Notes under the pieces: model-generated
What the model was told of the DNA's origin: nothing
Seen by the model: only the letters and a program-made list of their open reading frames with translations
The model's database searches: none
Shown here: positions 1 through 5,691 of the stretch, piece after piece
Position numbering within the stretch: position 1 is the first letter of the stretch
Layout: each line of letters opens with the position of its first letter
Made by a program: the position numbers and the translations under genes
Virus record (IMG/VR): IMGVR_UViG_3300034375_001321
Coordinates: 1 to 23,490 of that record
From: a virus
DNA length: 23,490 nucleotides
Strand: one strand, 5' to 3'

Positions 1-62
1 TCGACTCTGGACACGCCGAACGCAAGCTGACAATCTTCTACCGATTGGACAGCATGATTTGA
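1..62 (+). CDS. C-terminal end of an unidentified upstream gene (partial)
   Basis: One frame is open from the left edge to a TGA at 60-62 and encodes about 19 residues ending in FYRLDSMI. The stop overlaps the TTG start of the RusA-like gene as TTGA. The same kind of tight overlap joins RusA to the annealing-protein gene downstream, which supports this being the real end of an upstream gene in the same operon. Too little is visible to name the product. From its position it may belong to the replication/recombination block, but that is inference only. Confidence 0.5.
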   Translation, partial: DSGHAERKLTIFYRLDSMI

Positions 63-496
63 CCGACAGCGTTACCTTCGCCGTTCACGGCATCCCCGCT
101 CCTCAAGGCTCGAAACGCCATGTTGGACGCGGAGTCATGATCGAGTCCAGCAAGAAGGTAAAGCCCTGGCGGCAAGACGTTAAATACGCCGCTATCGAGA
201 AAAAGCCTGCCGTCTGGGATATGGCAGCGCCAATGCTCCTCTCGGTCGTCTTCCGTTTTCAAAGACCTAAGTCCCATTTCAACAAAAGTGGCTTACGCTC
301 GACCGCCCCCCCGCACTGCATGTCTGCTTCTACCGGAGATCTAGACAAGCTCCTGCGAAGCACCAACGATGCCCTAACCGGCGTCCTCTTCGACGATGAC
401 CGCCAAGTCATCTCCATCGACGCCACCAGGCGTTACTGCATCGGTAACGAACCTCCTGGCGCAATCATCACGCTCACTGCGCTTTCATCCACTTAA
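59..496 (+). CDS. rusA: RusA-like Holliday junction resolvase
   Basis: A 145-aa protein of the RusA endonuclease family, which cuts four-way DNA junctions during recombination and before packaging. An N-terminal GIPAPQGSKR stretch (residues 11-20) fits the family's substrate-binding loop. The core GDLDKLLR (93-100) followed by NDAL and LFDDDRQV (110-117) carries the cluster of acidic residues (D94, D96, D112-D114) expected to bind the catalytic metal, with K97 nearby. The length is close to E. coli RusA, about 120 aa. The start is TTG at 59, the only start consistent with the beta-strand at the N-terminus and coupled to the upstream stop. The stop TAA overlaps the next ATG as TAATG. Its partners here are an annealing protein and SSB, a normal phage recombination set. 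Confidence 0.9.
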   Translation: MTDSVTFAVHGIPAPQGSKRHVGRGVMIESSKKVKPWRQDVKYAAIEKKPAVWDMAAPMLLSVVFRFQRPKSHFNKSGLRSTAPPHCMSASTGDLDKLLRSTNDALTGVLFDDDRQVISIDATRRYCIGNEPPGAIITLTALSST

Positions 497-1194
497 TGAC
501 CATTCCAAACCTCGCGGGTGTCATCTCTAAAGATGATGTCTTCCGCAAAGGCTCTGGCTCCTACGCCGCTGATTACGTCAGCTGGGCAAGGATTGCTAAC
601 CACCTGCATACGGCAGCCCCTGGCTTCCAGATGCAGATTCGCCCCGCTCCTGAACGCGACGGGCATGTCTGGCGTGCTCCTGACGGCACTGGTTATCTCG
701 TCGTCTACTTCAAGCACGTCGATGGCACCGAGACGACTGATTTCGTCTATGCCATTACCGACAACCGAAACACCCCGGTAGCTGGCGACAAGATCACCAG
801 CCGAATGATCTGCGATTCGCATCGCCGTGCCCTCTGTGCGGCTGCTGCGTACTTCTTCTCCCTTGGCTACGAGCTTTGGGCGAGGGAGGAGATCGAAGAC
901 GCGAAGACCGAGCCTGCCGTCAATGTGCAGACTCCTGTCACAGTCAAGCAAGCACCGGCAGCCGCTGCTAAACCGAAGGCTCAAGCTCCTGAGCTGGACC
1001 CTCAAGAGACGCCCTTGAGCGATATTGACCTGAAGACAATCCGCTCTCTACTTAAAGAGGAGCCGGTTGCCAGCAGGAACAAGATCATCAAGGAGTTCCA
1101 AAAGGAGTTCAACGTGCCAGAAGGTGAGCTCATCTCCTCGCACATCACCCTCCCCAAACACCTGCGGTTCATTCAGGAGCGCTTAACCCAGTAG
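496..1194 (+). CDS. Single-strand DNA annealing protein, DUF1071/Sak3-like
   Basis: A 232-aa protein. Residues about 20-135 resemble the DUF1071 family of phage single-strand annealing proteins: YVSWARIANHL near residue 27, a central beta-rich part, then ITDNRN (87-92) and an alanine-rich helix RRALCAAAAYFFSLG (110-124) followed by ELWAREEIED. Proteins of this kind anneal complementary single strands and work with SSB. An Ala/Pro/Lys-rich linker (about 138-170) leads to a separate C-terminal helical region (about 175-232) that I do not recognise. That region could be a protein-interaction domain. The start overlaps the RusA stop, and the next gene begins 4 bases after the stop. Another annealing family (ERF, RedB) is a less likely alternative. 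A profile search would settle the family. Confidence 0.7.
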   Translation: MTIPNLAGVISKDDVFRKGSGSYAADYVSWARIANHLHTAAPGFQMQIRPAPERDGHVWRAPDGTGYLVVYFKHVDGTETTDFVYAITDNRNTPVAGDKITSRMICDSHRRALCAAAAYFFSLGYELWAREEIEDAKTEPAVNVQTPVTVKQAPAAAAKPKAQAPELDPQETPLSDIDLKTIRSLLKEEPVASRNKIIKEFQKEFNVPEGELISSHITLPKHLRFIQERLTQ

Positions 1195-1198
1195 CGCC

Positions 1199-1462
1199 AT
1201 GACCGACGAGATGATGCACGCCCAGATGGCGGCTCTTTACGCTCAACAGCGGCTAAGCCCAAAATCTTTGGATCATCTCGAAACCGTTCTACCGCCTCAC
1301 CTTTGTGAGTCCGTGCGGCATTACGCCCAATCACGCGACTACAGCACAAAGCAGGCTCTCTCGCACATCGTTTCTAAGTTTTTCGGCTCATGCTTCAAAT
1401 CACCGCAGTCGGCAACCTCGCAGCCGACCCCGAAGTCCGCACCGTTGGCGACAACGACGTAG
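1199..1462 (+). CDS. Small ribbon-helix-helix-like protein, function unknown
   Basis: An 87-aa protein with no clear family. Residues about 27-62 read LPPHLCESVRHYAQSRDYS followed by KQALSHIVSKFFG. The spacing of a short strand, a helix, a turn with a polar cap, and a second helix resembles ribbon-helix-helix DNA-binding domains of the CopG/Arc type. The last 24 residues are rich in Ser, Thr and Pro and are encoded in the 73-base overlap with ssb. They may be little more than a consequence of that overlap. The start is ATG, 4 bases after the annealing-protein stop. If the fold is right it could be a small regulator or DNA-binding accessory protein. That function is inference. Confidence 0.55.
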   Translation: MTDEMMHAQMAALYAQQRLSPKSLDHLETVLPPHLCESVRHYAQSRDYSTKQALSHIVSKFFGSCFKSPQSATSQPTPKSAPLATTT

Positions 1463-1722
1463 CTAACTTCACCATCATCTGCAACAAGAAGATCAAAGGC
1501 GAGGATCACACCTCCGCACTCCGCTGCGCCGTATGGGGTCCCCGCGCCAAGGTCGTATCCGACTTCCTCACCAAGGGCTCGCAAGTCACCGTTACCGGGC
1601 AGGCTTACATCGAGACCTACGAAACGAAGAACGGCGAGACCCGCGCCAACCTAAACGTCGCTGTCAACGACTTTTCCCTGCCTCCTAAGCCGAAGGTTGA
1701 ATCCGGCGAAATGCCGTTCTAA
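1390..1722 (+). CDS. ssb: Single-stranded DNA-binding protein
   Basis: A 110-aa OB-fold SSB. It has the typical opening LQITAVGNLAADPEVR, then the core with FTIICNKK, ALRCAVWGPRAKVV and LTKGSQVTVTGQAYIETY. A short linker leads to the acidic tip SGEMPF, equivalent to the partner-binding C-terminal tail (DDDIPF in E. coli). The protein is shorter than bacterial SSBs because the disordered linker is reduced, as in many phages. It should coat single-stranded DNA and recruit recombination partners such as the annealing protein encoded upstream. The ATG lies inside the preceding ORF, so translation may be coupled. A strong terminator begins 7 bases after the stop. Confidence 0.93.
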   Translation: MLQITAVGNLAADPEVRTVGDNDVANFTIICNKKIKGEDHTSALRCAVWGPRAKVVSDFLTKGSQVTVTGQAYIETYETKNGETRANLNVAVNDFSLPPKPKVESGEMPF

Positions 1723-1728
1723 TGTCCC

Positions 1729-1751
1729 GGGGGGCTTGCCCCCCTTTTTTT
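1729..1751 (+). terminator. Rho-independent terminator after ssb
   Basis: Six G (1729-1734), a CTTG loop (1735-1738) and six C (1739-1744) form a perfect 6-bp G:C stem, followed directly by seven T (1745-1751). This is a textbook intrinsic terminator for rightward transcription. It sits between the ssb stop and the sigma-factor ATG at 1760. Confidence 0.88.
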
Positions 1752-1759
1752 GCGGGTTA

Positions 1760-2686
1760 ATGTCCAGCTCAATCAGCGATTACCTGAATCAGATCGGAAA
1801 GATCCCGCTGTTGACTGCTGCGGAAGAAATCGAGCTCGGCAACGCTATTCAGCAGATGATGCCCCTCGTGGGCAAAGAGGACCTAACAAGAGAGGAGAAA
1901 AAGATCGTTCGGATTGGCGAGCGAGCAAAGCGCCGGATGATTCAAGGCAACCTTCGCCTTGTAATCCGAGTAGCAGGCAAGTTCAGCAAGATGACAACCC
2001 GGATCACGATGCAAGATCTGATCCAAGAGGGGAACATCGGGCTAATACGTGCCGCTGAAATGTTTGACCCGTCACGCGGCTACAAGTTCTCGACTTACGC
2101 CTACTGGTGGATCAAGCAAGGCATTATGCGAGCCTCTCAGGTTCAAGACCGCATCATCAAGCTGCCAAGCGGTGCGCCTGACATCCTTCGGAAGATCAGG
2201 ACCTACACGATTGAATACCGCGAGCAGCACGGCACAAATCCGACCGTCGAGCAGTGTGCTGAGCTTGTCGGGATGCTGCCGGAGACAATCCGCACCTACC
2301 TCAACAGCGCCAGTGACGCGAGTAGCCTTGATGCCAAGGCTAGAAACAAAGACGACGACGGTAGCAACATTGTCGATCTAATCCCAGGACAGGAAGACCA
2401 ACCTGAAGAGGAGGTCTTACTTGACACTCAGATCGAAGCTGTTCAAAGCGCCCTAAAGCAGTTAAGCCCTAACGCTCAAAAGCTATTAGCGCTGCGCTAC
2501 GGCTTAAACGGTCACGAGTATGTCTCAGCTACCAGCCTTGCCAAACAACACGGAGTTTCACGGGAAGCAATGCGCCGCCAAATTATTTTCGCTGAACAAG
2601 AAATCAAAGCGGTTTTACTAGGTGAATCGCCGGGAAAGCCGCAGAGACAGAAGAGCAGCTCCAGCTTGATCTGGGGTTGGAGCTAA
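1760..2686 (+). CDS. RNA polymerase sigma factor, RpoD-like (group 2, cyanobacterial type)
   Basis: A 308-aa sigma-70 family factor that would direct RNA polymerase to chosen promoters. Region 1.2 is at residues 4-31 (YLNQIGKIPLLTAAEEIELG). Region 2 spans about 55-130 with NLRLVI, DLIQEGNIGLI and the promoter-melting/-10 helix STYAYWWIKQGIMRA (111-125). Region 3 is about 131-210. Region 4 is about 225-287 with LRYGLNG and the -35 helix GVSREAMRRQIIFAEQEI (265-282). There is no long region 1.1, as in group 2 factors. The reading frame is also open upstream to an ATG at 1697 inside ssb, but I chose ATG 1760 because region 1.2 starts immediately and the upstream extension would cross the terminator hairpin. 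Residues in both DNA-contact helices differ from E. coli RpoD, and the C-terminus has a Ser-rich extension. The NrdR-like gene follows after 3 bases. Confidence 0.92.
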   Translation: MSSSISDYLNQIGKIPLLTAAEEIELGNAIQQMMPLVGKEDLTREEKKIVRIGERAKRRMIQGNLRLVIRVAGKFSKMTTRITMQDLIQEGNIGLIRAAEMFDPSRGYKFSTYAYWWIKQGIMRASQVQDRIIKLPSGAPDILRKIRTYTIEYREQHGTNPTVEQCAELVGMLPETIRTYLNSASDASSLDAKARNKDDDGSNIVDLIPGQEDQPEEEVLLDTQIEAVQSALKQLSPNAQKLLALRYGLNGHEYVSATSLAKQHGVSREAMRRQIIFAEQEIKAVLLGESPGKPQRQKSSSSLIWGWS

Positions 2687-2689
2687 ACA

Positions 2690-2989
2690 ATGGGAGCGAA
2701 TCGGATGGGGGCACCTTGCCCTGAGTGTGGCAGCCAAGTTACGGATGTCATCATGACACGCAGCACTAAAGACAATGACAAGGTTCGCAGAAGGCATTGC
2801 TTTTCATGCGGGCACAGGTATTACACCGTGCAGCCAGCTGAAATGATCGCAGAGGGTTCTAGCATCAAGTGGGTCCGCACGAATTATCGTTGCACGATTG
2901 ACTGGTGGGACTTTCAGGAGCCCCTTAAGAGGTTGCTAAGACGCCAAGCCGCGAATCACTTGAGTCATGGTTCGCATCACTGTCGTTAG
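2690..2989 (+). CDS. NrdR-like zinc-ribbon protein lacking the ATP-cone
   Basis: A 99-aa protein whose first 52 residues match the zinc ribbon of NrdR, the repressor of ribonucleotide reductase genes. The cysteine pairs are C10/C13 (CPECGS) and C37/C40 (CFSCGHRY), and the arginine stretch KVRRRH lies just before the second pair. Full NrdR is about 150 aa and carries an ATP-cone after the ribbon. That domain is absent here, and the rest (KWVRTNYRCTIDWWDFQ, then a basic His-rich tail) is unlike it. The protein probably binds DNA but would not sense nucleotides as NrdR does. It lies 3 bases after the sigma-factor stop, so the two are probably co-translated. Its last 54 bases overlap the end of a minus-strand gene. 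Confidence 0.7.
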   Translation: MGANRMGAPCPECGSQVTDVIMTRSTKDNDKVRRRHCFSCGHRYYTVQPAEMIAEGSSIKWVRTNYRCTIDWWDFQEPLKRLLRRQAANHLSHGSHHCR

Positions 2990-3352
2990 CAGACCAGCAA
3001 AAGCACCAACCAGCCAAGGAAACGGAGCAAGCGCTATCAGCAGAAGCGTTACAAACAGGCTTCGGTCCCGAGTGTCATTTTGATGAGTCAGATCCCAATT
3101 TCCAGACTCGCACAACAATCTGACGGTCTCGCTTCGCTCCGGATCAGGCTTGTCAAGCCCCTCTAGCACCTGCATTAACTCAAGCTGGGTTATGTGACCT
3201 GTCGCTTGCCTGACCAGCCGACTCAGGTAAGCGTTTTGTTTGACCAGGGAGGCGCAGAGCTTAGCGACTTGTTGGCTGTCCCCACAATGGAGTACCGTCC
3301 GCGCTTGGCTTTCTATTCGTAGCTCCTCCTCAACGGAAAACTCTACGATCAT
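2936..3352 (-). CDS. Hypothetical protein with a C-terminal membrane segment
   Basis: A 138-aa protein of unknown function. Residues 1-95 are hydrophilic and helical, with several charged stretches (SVEEELRIESQAR, LEGLDKPDPERSE). Residues about 99-124 form one long hydrophobic segment (SLFVTLLLIALAPFPWLVGA), followed by a short amphipathic tail, so it is probably a tail-anchored membrane protein. I prefer ATG 3352 because GGGGA lies 6 bases before it. An ATG at 3370 would add six residues and has no such site. The gene is the last of the minus-strand block and converges on the NrdR-like gene with a 54-base overlap. I associate its sequence with cyanophage proteins but cannot assign a role. 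Lysis or membrane modification is possible. Confidence 0.65.
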   Translation of the reverse strand: MIVEFSVEEELRIESQARTVLHCGDSQQVAKLCASLVKQNAYLSRLVRQATGHITQLELMQVLEGLDKPDPERSETVRLLCESGNWDLTHQNDTRDRSLFVTLLLIALAPFPWLVGAFAGLLTTVMRTMTQVIRGLAS

Positions 3353-3402
3353 CCATTGTCCCCAGGACATCGAGTTCTAGGCATATCTCGAAGGGTAGCC
3401 CT

Positions 3403-3570
3403 ATGGAACCGCCAAGGCTTAAAAGGATCGTTACAGATGGCGTTGAAAAATACCGGGTCTGCTACCTAGGCATGACCCGCGACTTCACTAAGGATTACGC
3501 CGCGCTGTCCTTTTACGAGCATCTTTGCCAGTGCTACGTCCTAGACCTAGCCAGCAAGAAGCATCAATAA
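3403..3570 (+). CDS. Small hypothetical ORF on the plus strand
   Basis: A 55-aa ORF beginning ATG at 3403 with an AAGGG stretch 6 bases before it and ending TAA at 3568-3570. The product starts MEPPRLKRIVTDGVEKYRV and contains a helical stretch rich in Tyr and Cys (ALSFYEHLCQCYVLDL). Composition and the ribosome binding site look gene-like. It is the only gene candidate in the 210 bases between two minus-strand genes, and its last 7 bases overlap the endolysin stop. No family recognised. It could instead be a chance ORF in the spacer. Confidence 0.45.
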   Translation: MEPPRLKRIVTDGVEKYRVCYLGMTRDFTKDYAALSFYEHLCQCYVLDLASKKHQ

Positions 3571-4661
3571 TCCCAGCGGATGCGTGGTGCCTGAGCGAGG
3601 TCTCGACCGTTAGCTCGGACCCCTAGGTGCACAAACCCCTTGCTCGCACCGTAGCCGACGCTATGCGGCCAATACTTGTCGCACCAGTCCTGCACCTGTT
3701 TGATGTCTACGCCTGAAACGTAGAAGTCAACAGCGCCGCATCCTGGCTTGTACAAGTGCTCCGAATCACGAGCACCACCAACAGCGGAATTGACAACAGG
3801 CGGACGATAGCCGCTAGTAATGACGATGGGTTTGTTGCCAAAGGCAGAGCGCACCTTCTCAAGGAACGTCGCCAGGTACATCGCCGTTTTGATCTGGTCC
3901 GGGCGGTCAAAACGCCTGCGCTCCTCCCGTAAGGCGAACTCACCCAGGCTAATATTCGGCGTCAGATGGGCGCTAAACGGTGCGTCAACGCTAAGCGCAG
4001 TAGCAGCTGAACCGTTCTGCTTGACGCCTTTTGACCATACCTCTGCCTCTGCCTTGCGACGCCGCAGCAAACCAGCCTCGACATTCGTGCCAGGGTTTCG
4101 ATAAAGCTCCAGAGCAGCAGGGACCGCAGCCCAATCCTTTTCACGCAGGCACCGGCTGATCGTCTCAAACCCAGCCGCCCCGTAAAATCCGCTGCCCAGG
4201 TTATAGGCAAAGCTAATCAGCGCACATTTCTGCTCGTCGAGCATCTCGCTCCACGCAGGGACGCTAGTCCGTAGCTTCCGCTCGATCCGGTCGATCTCAA
4301 GGTCCAGGAGCATGTCTGCTTCAATGACCGTAATCTTGTCGCCGCGTTTAACAGGCTCCCCGCCGCTGTACCGCGTCGTGCCATAGCCAATAGTCCACGG
4401 ATCGCCGCCTGACAAGGGATCGGGGTAAGCCGAGAGATGGCAGCCCTCAAACTCCTTAATTAGATGCTTTGCAAGCTTTAGGTCAGCCTGTTTCCCGTCC
4501 TGGCTCCAAGTCTTAAACCACGGGCGATCACGCCGCATGACTTCGCAATAGTCATTGCACTGAAGGTCAAGCTCAAGCTCCTGGATGGCAGCCTGCTGGT
4601 GCGGCAAAGCTCGAAAATACTTAAACAGCGCCTCAAGCTTGATCGGTGCCGGGTTGCTCAT
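3564..4661 (-). CDS. Endolysin with GH24 muramidase and M15 peptidase domains
   Basis: A 365-aa cell-wall hydrolase with two catalytic parts. After a helical N-terminus (ALFKYFRALPHQQAAIQELE, 11-30), residues about 62-212 are a T4-type lysozyme (GH24). E72 in EFEG, D81 in YPDP and T90 in WTIGYGTT match the Glu-Asp-Thr catalytic set, and it should cut the MurNAc-GlcNAc backbone. Residues about 230-350 resemble the zinc-dependent M15 D-Ala-D-Ala carboxypeptidase family: SGYRPP (283-288), H302 in DSEHLY, D312 in GAVDF and H345 in GFVHLG as likely zinc ligands and catalytic residues. I see no signal peptide, so release through a holin is expected. Holin candidates are encoded just upstream. The N-terminal coding end overlaps the small gene at 4633-4848. 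T4 lysozyme has only the first activity and is 164 aa. Confidence 0.92.
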   Translation of the reverse strand: MSNPAPIKLEALFKYFRALPHQQAAIQELELDLQCNDYCEVMRRDRPWFKTWSQDGKQADLKLAKHLIKEFEGCHLSAYPDPLSGGDPWTIGYGTTRYSGGEPVKRGDKITVIEADMLLDLEIDRIERKLRTSVPAWSEMLDEQKCALISFAYNLGSGFYGAAGFETISRCLREKDWAAVPAALELYRNPGTNVEAGLLRRRKAEAEVWSKGVKQNGSAATALSVDAPFSAHLTPNISLGEFALREERRRFDRPDQIKTAMYLATFLEKVRSAFGNKPIVITSGYRPPVVNSAVGGARDSEHLYKPGCGAVDFYVSGVDIKQVQDWCDKYWPHSVGYGASKGFVHLGVRANGRDLAQAPRIRWDY

Positions 4662-4848
4662 CAGTTGCCCAGGGTGCAGTTATTCGCAGCTCATCGCTGC
4701 TGATAATTGGTGGCGGCACCGCAGCCGGTTGCGTCTTGTGCCAATCCTCGATTGCATTGTCGAGCTTTGGTTTTAAGGTCGCGTGAAACTTGTAATCACG
4801 CGCAACCTTGCTTAGCTGATGCCGCCAACCCTTGTCGCCAAAGCGCAA
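4633..4848 (-). CDS. Small basic hypothetical protein
   Basis: A 71-aa protein, no family recognised. The first half is basic and aromatic (WRHQLSKVARDYKFHATLKPKL), followed by a Pro-rich linker and an acidic end. No membrane segment. The only start that gives this length is TTG at 4848, 17 bases after the stop of the upstream membrane protein, so it may depend on translational coupling. The 3' part overlaps the endolysin start by 29 bases. The rare start and absence of a clear ribosome binding site lower confidence, but the ORF fills an otherwise empty stretch in a densely packed operon. Confidence 0.5.
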   Translation of the reverse strand: MRFGDKGWRHQLSKVARDYKFHATLKPKLDNAIEDWHKTQPAAVPPPIISSDELRITAPWATDEQPGTDQA

Positions 4849-4865
4849 GAGCCAGGTTGTGCTGC

Positions 4866-5003
4866 CTACTTTTTTCTGGCGATGACGTTCAAGACGTTAA
4901 TAAGAAGCTGCACCCAACTATTGCTACGGATCGGCAGCAGGGTCAGGACTTCAGAGCCAGCAGCCGCGACGATGGCGATGACGGCGATTGTGGTGGGATC
5001 CAT
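4866..5003 (-). CDS. Very small membrane protein, holin candidate
   Basis: A 45-aa ORF. It starts MDPTTIAVIAIVAAAGSEVL and ends in a short amphipathic basic stretch (SNSWVQLLINVLNVIARKK). Residues 5-24 form one hydrophobic segment, and the second part could lie on the membrane surface. Size, single membrane segment, basic end and position two genes upstream of the endolysin all suit a small holin, the pore that releases endolysin. I associate this sequence type with small proteins near cyanophage lysis genes. The holin role is inferred from context, and the other small membrane proteins of this cassette compete for it. Confidence 0.6.
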   Translation of the reverse strand: MDPTTIAVIAIVAAAGSEVLTLLPIRSNSWVQLLINVLNVIARKK

Positions 5004-5034
5004 TACTTAATTGGAATTAAGTTGTCTGCTCAAC

Positions 5035-5235
5035 CTAGCTGCGGCTTTCGATCTGACGCAACCGCTGCTCGTGATCGTCTAGCCGCTCCTTGTGATCGCT
5101 ACGCAATGCGGTGATCTGCTCAAGAATCAGCGCCATTCGCGTATCCATAACGCTGGCACGTTTGTCGATCCGCCATAGTGCGCCGACACCAGCGATGATC
5201 GCTGCCGTGACCAGTGGTGTCAAGAACGGATCCAC
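5035..5235 (-). CDS. Small membrane-anchored coiled-coil protein
   Basis: A 66-aa protein starting with GTG at 5235. Residues 4-22 are a hydrophobic membrane segment (FLTPLVTAAIIAGVGALW). Residues about 30-64 are a charged heptad-like helix (MALILEQITALRSDHKERL) likely to form a coiled coil. This N-anchor plus coil layout is seen in phage holin-like and inner-membrane spanin proteins. It lies in a series of small genes upstream of the endolysin. The GTG start follows the previous stop by 23 bases. Confidence 0.65.
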   Translation of the reverse strand: MDPFLTPLVTAAIIAGVGALWRIDKRASVMDTRMALILEQITALRSDHKERLDDHEQRLRQIESRS

Positions 5236-5258
5236 GGCTGCGATTCAACAGGGTCATT

Positions 5259-5396
5259 TTATCGAGGGGGCTTCCACGGATCAGGTTTGCCCCGCAGGAT
5301 TGCGACGGCTCGGACGTAGTAATCGCAGTCAGTTTTCCCTGCTGCCTCTAGAGCTTTTTTAATCTTGCGCCAGTTCTCTAGCGTTTCAGCGTCCAT
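5259..5396 (-). CDS. Conserved-looking 45-aa hypothetical protein
   Basis: A 45-aa soluble protein running MDAETLENWRKIKKALEAAG then DYYVRAVAILRGKPDPW. It is predicted to be two helices with a Pro-rich end. Its ATG at 5396 directly follows the TAG of the upstream gene (5399-5397), so the two genes abut without a gap. The spacing and protein-like composition make it a convincing gene despite its size. I associate the sequence with cyanophage small proteins of unknown function. Confidence 0.65.
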   Translation of the reverse strand: MDAETLENWRKIKKALEAAGKTDCDYYVRAVAILRGKPDPWKPPR

Positions 5397-5678
5397 CTAC
5401 TTTCTGCAAGATGCTTGCTGTCTAAGCCTTTCAACCTCCGCCTGCAATACTTGAATCGCGGAATCCTGTTTAACGTCATCAGGTAACGCACCCATCTCTC
5501 CACGCGGCCAGAGAATGCGAAACTCGGTGTTCTGCTCCACATTCATGTTGAGCTTCATCACCTCATGCTCGATGTGGAACATCTTTGAGTTGACGCCGCT
5601 TGCCCACCAGACAGCAATACCAGCCTGCACGGCGATAGCAAGGATGCCGCCGATCAGCTCAAGGTTGATTTTGTCCAC
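5397..5678 (-). CDS. Small membrane protein with coiled-coil end
   Basis: A 93-aa protein starting with GTG at 5678. Residues 7-27 form a membrane segment (LIGGILAIAVQAGIAVWW). A helical middle (HIEHEVMKLNMNVEQN) and a C-terminal heptad-like helix (AIQVLQAEVERLRQQ, about 72-88) follow. Layout and position again suit a holin or spanin-like lysis accessory protein. The stop abuts the next ATG. Function is inferred from context only. Confidence 0.65.
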   Translation of the reverse strand: MDKINLELIGGILAIAVQAGIAVWWASGVNSKMFHIEHEVMKLNMNVEQNTEFRILWPRGEMGALPDDVKQDSAIQVLQAEVERLRQQASCRK

Positions 5679-5691
5679 AGCAGCTAAACGG

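Noticed and set aside
493-1005. 170-aa minus-strand ORF opposite the annealing protein
   Set aside because: Antisense to a gene with a recognisable family and coupled start and stop. Composition is Arg/Ser-rich, typical of a reversed coding frame.
1697-1759. Longer sigma factor start inside ssb
   Set aside because: The added 21 residues are encoded by the ssb end and the terminator hairpin and match nothing in sigma factors.
3370-3391. TCGAG/CTCGA inverted repeat upstream of the small plus-strand ORF as an operator
   Set aside because: Only 5-bp arms with a 12-base gap. This is common by chance and no second copy was seen.
4707-5114. 135-aa plus-strand ORF across the lysis cassette
   Set aside because: It is antisense to four minus-strand genes linked by tight spacing, and its Cys/Arg-rich sequence looks non-coding.
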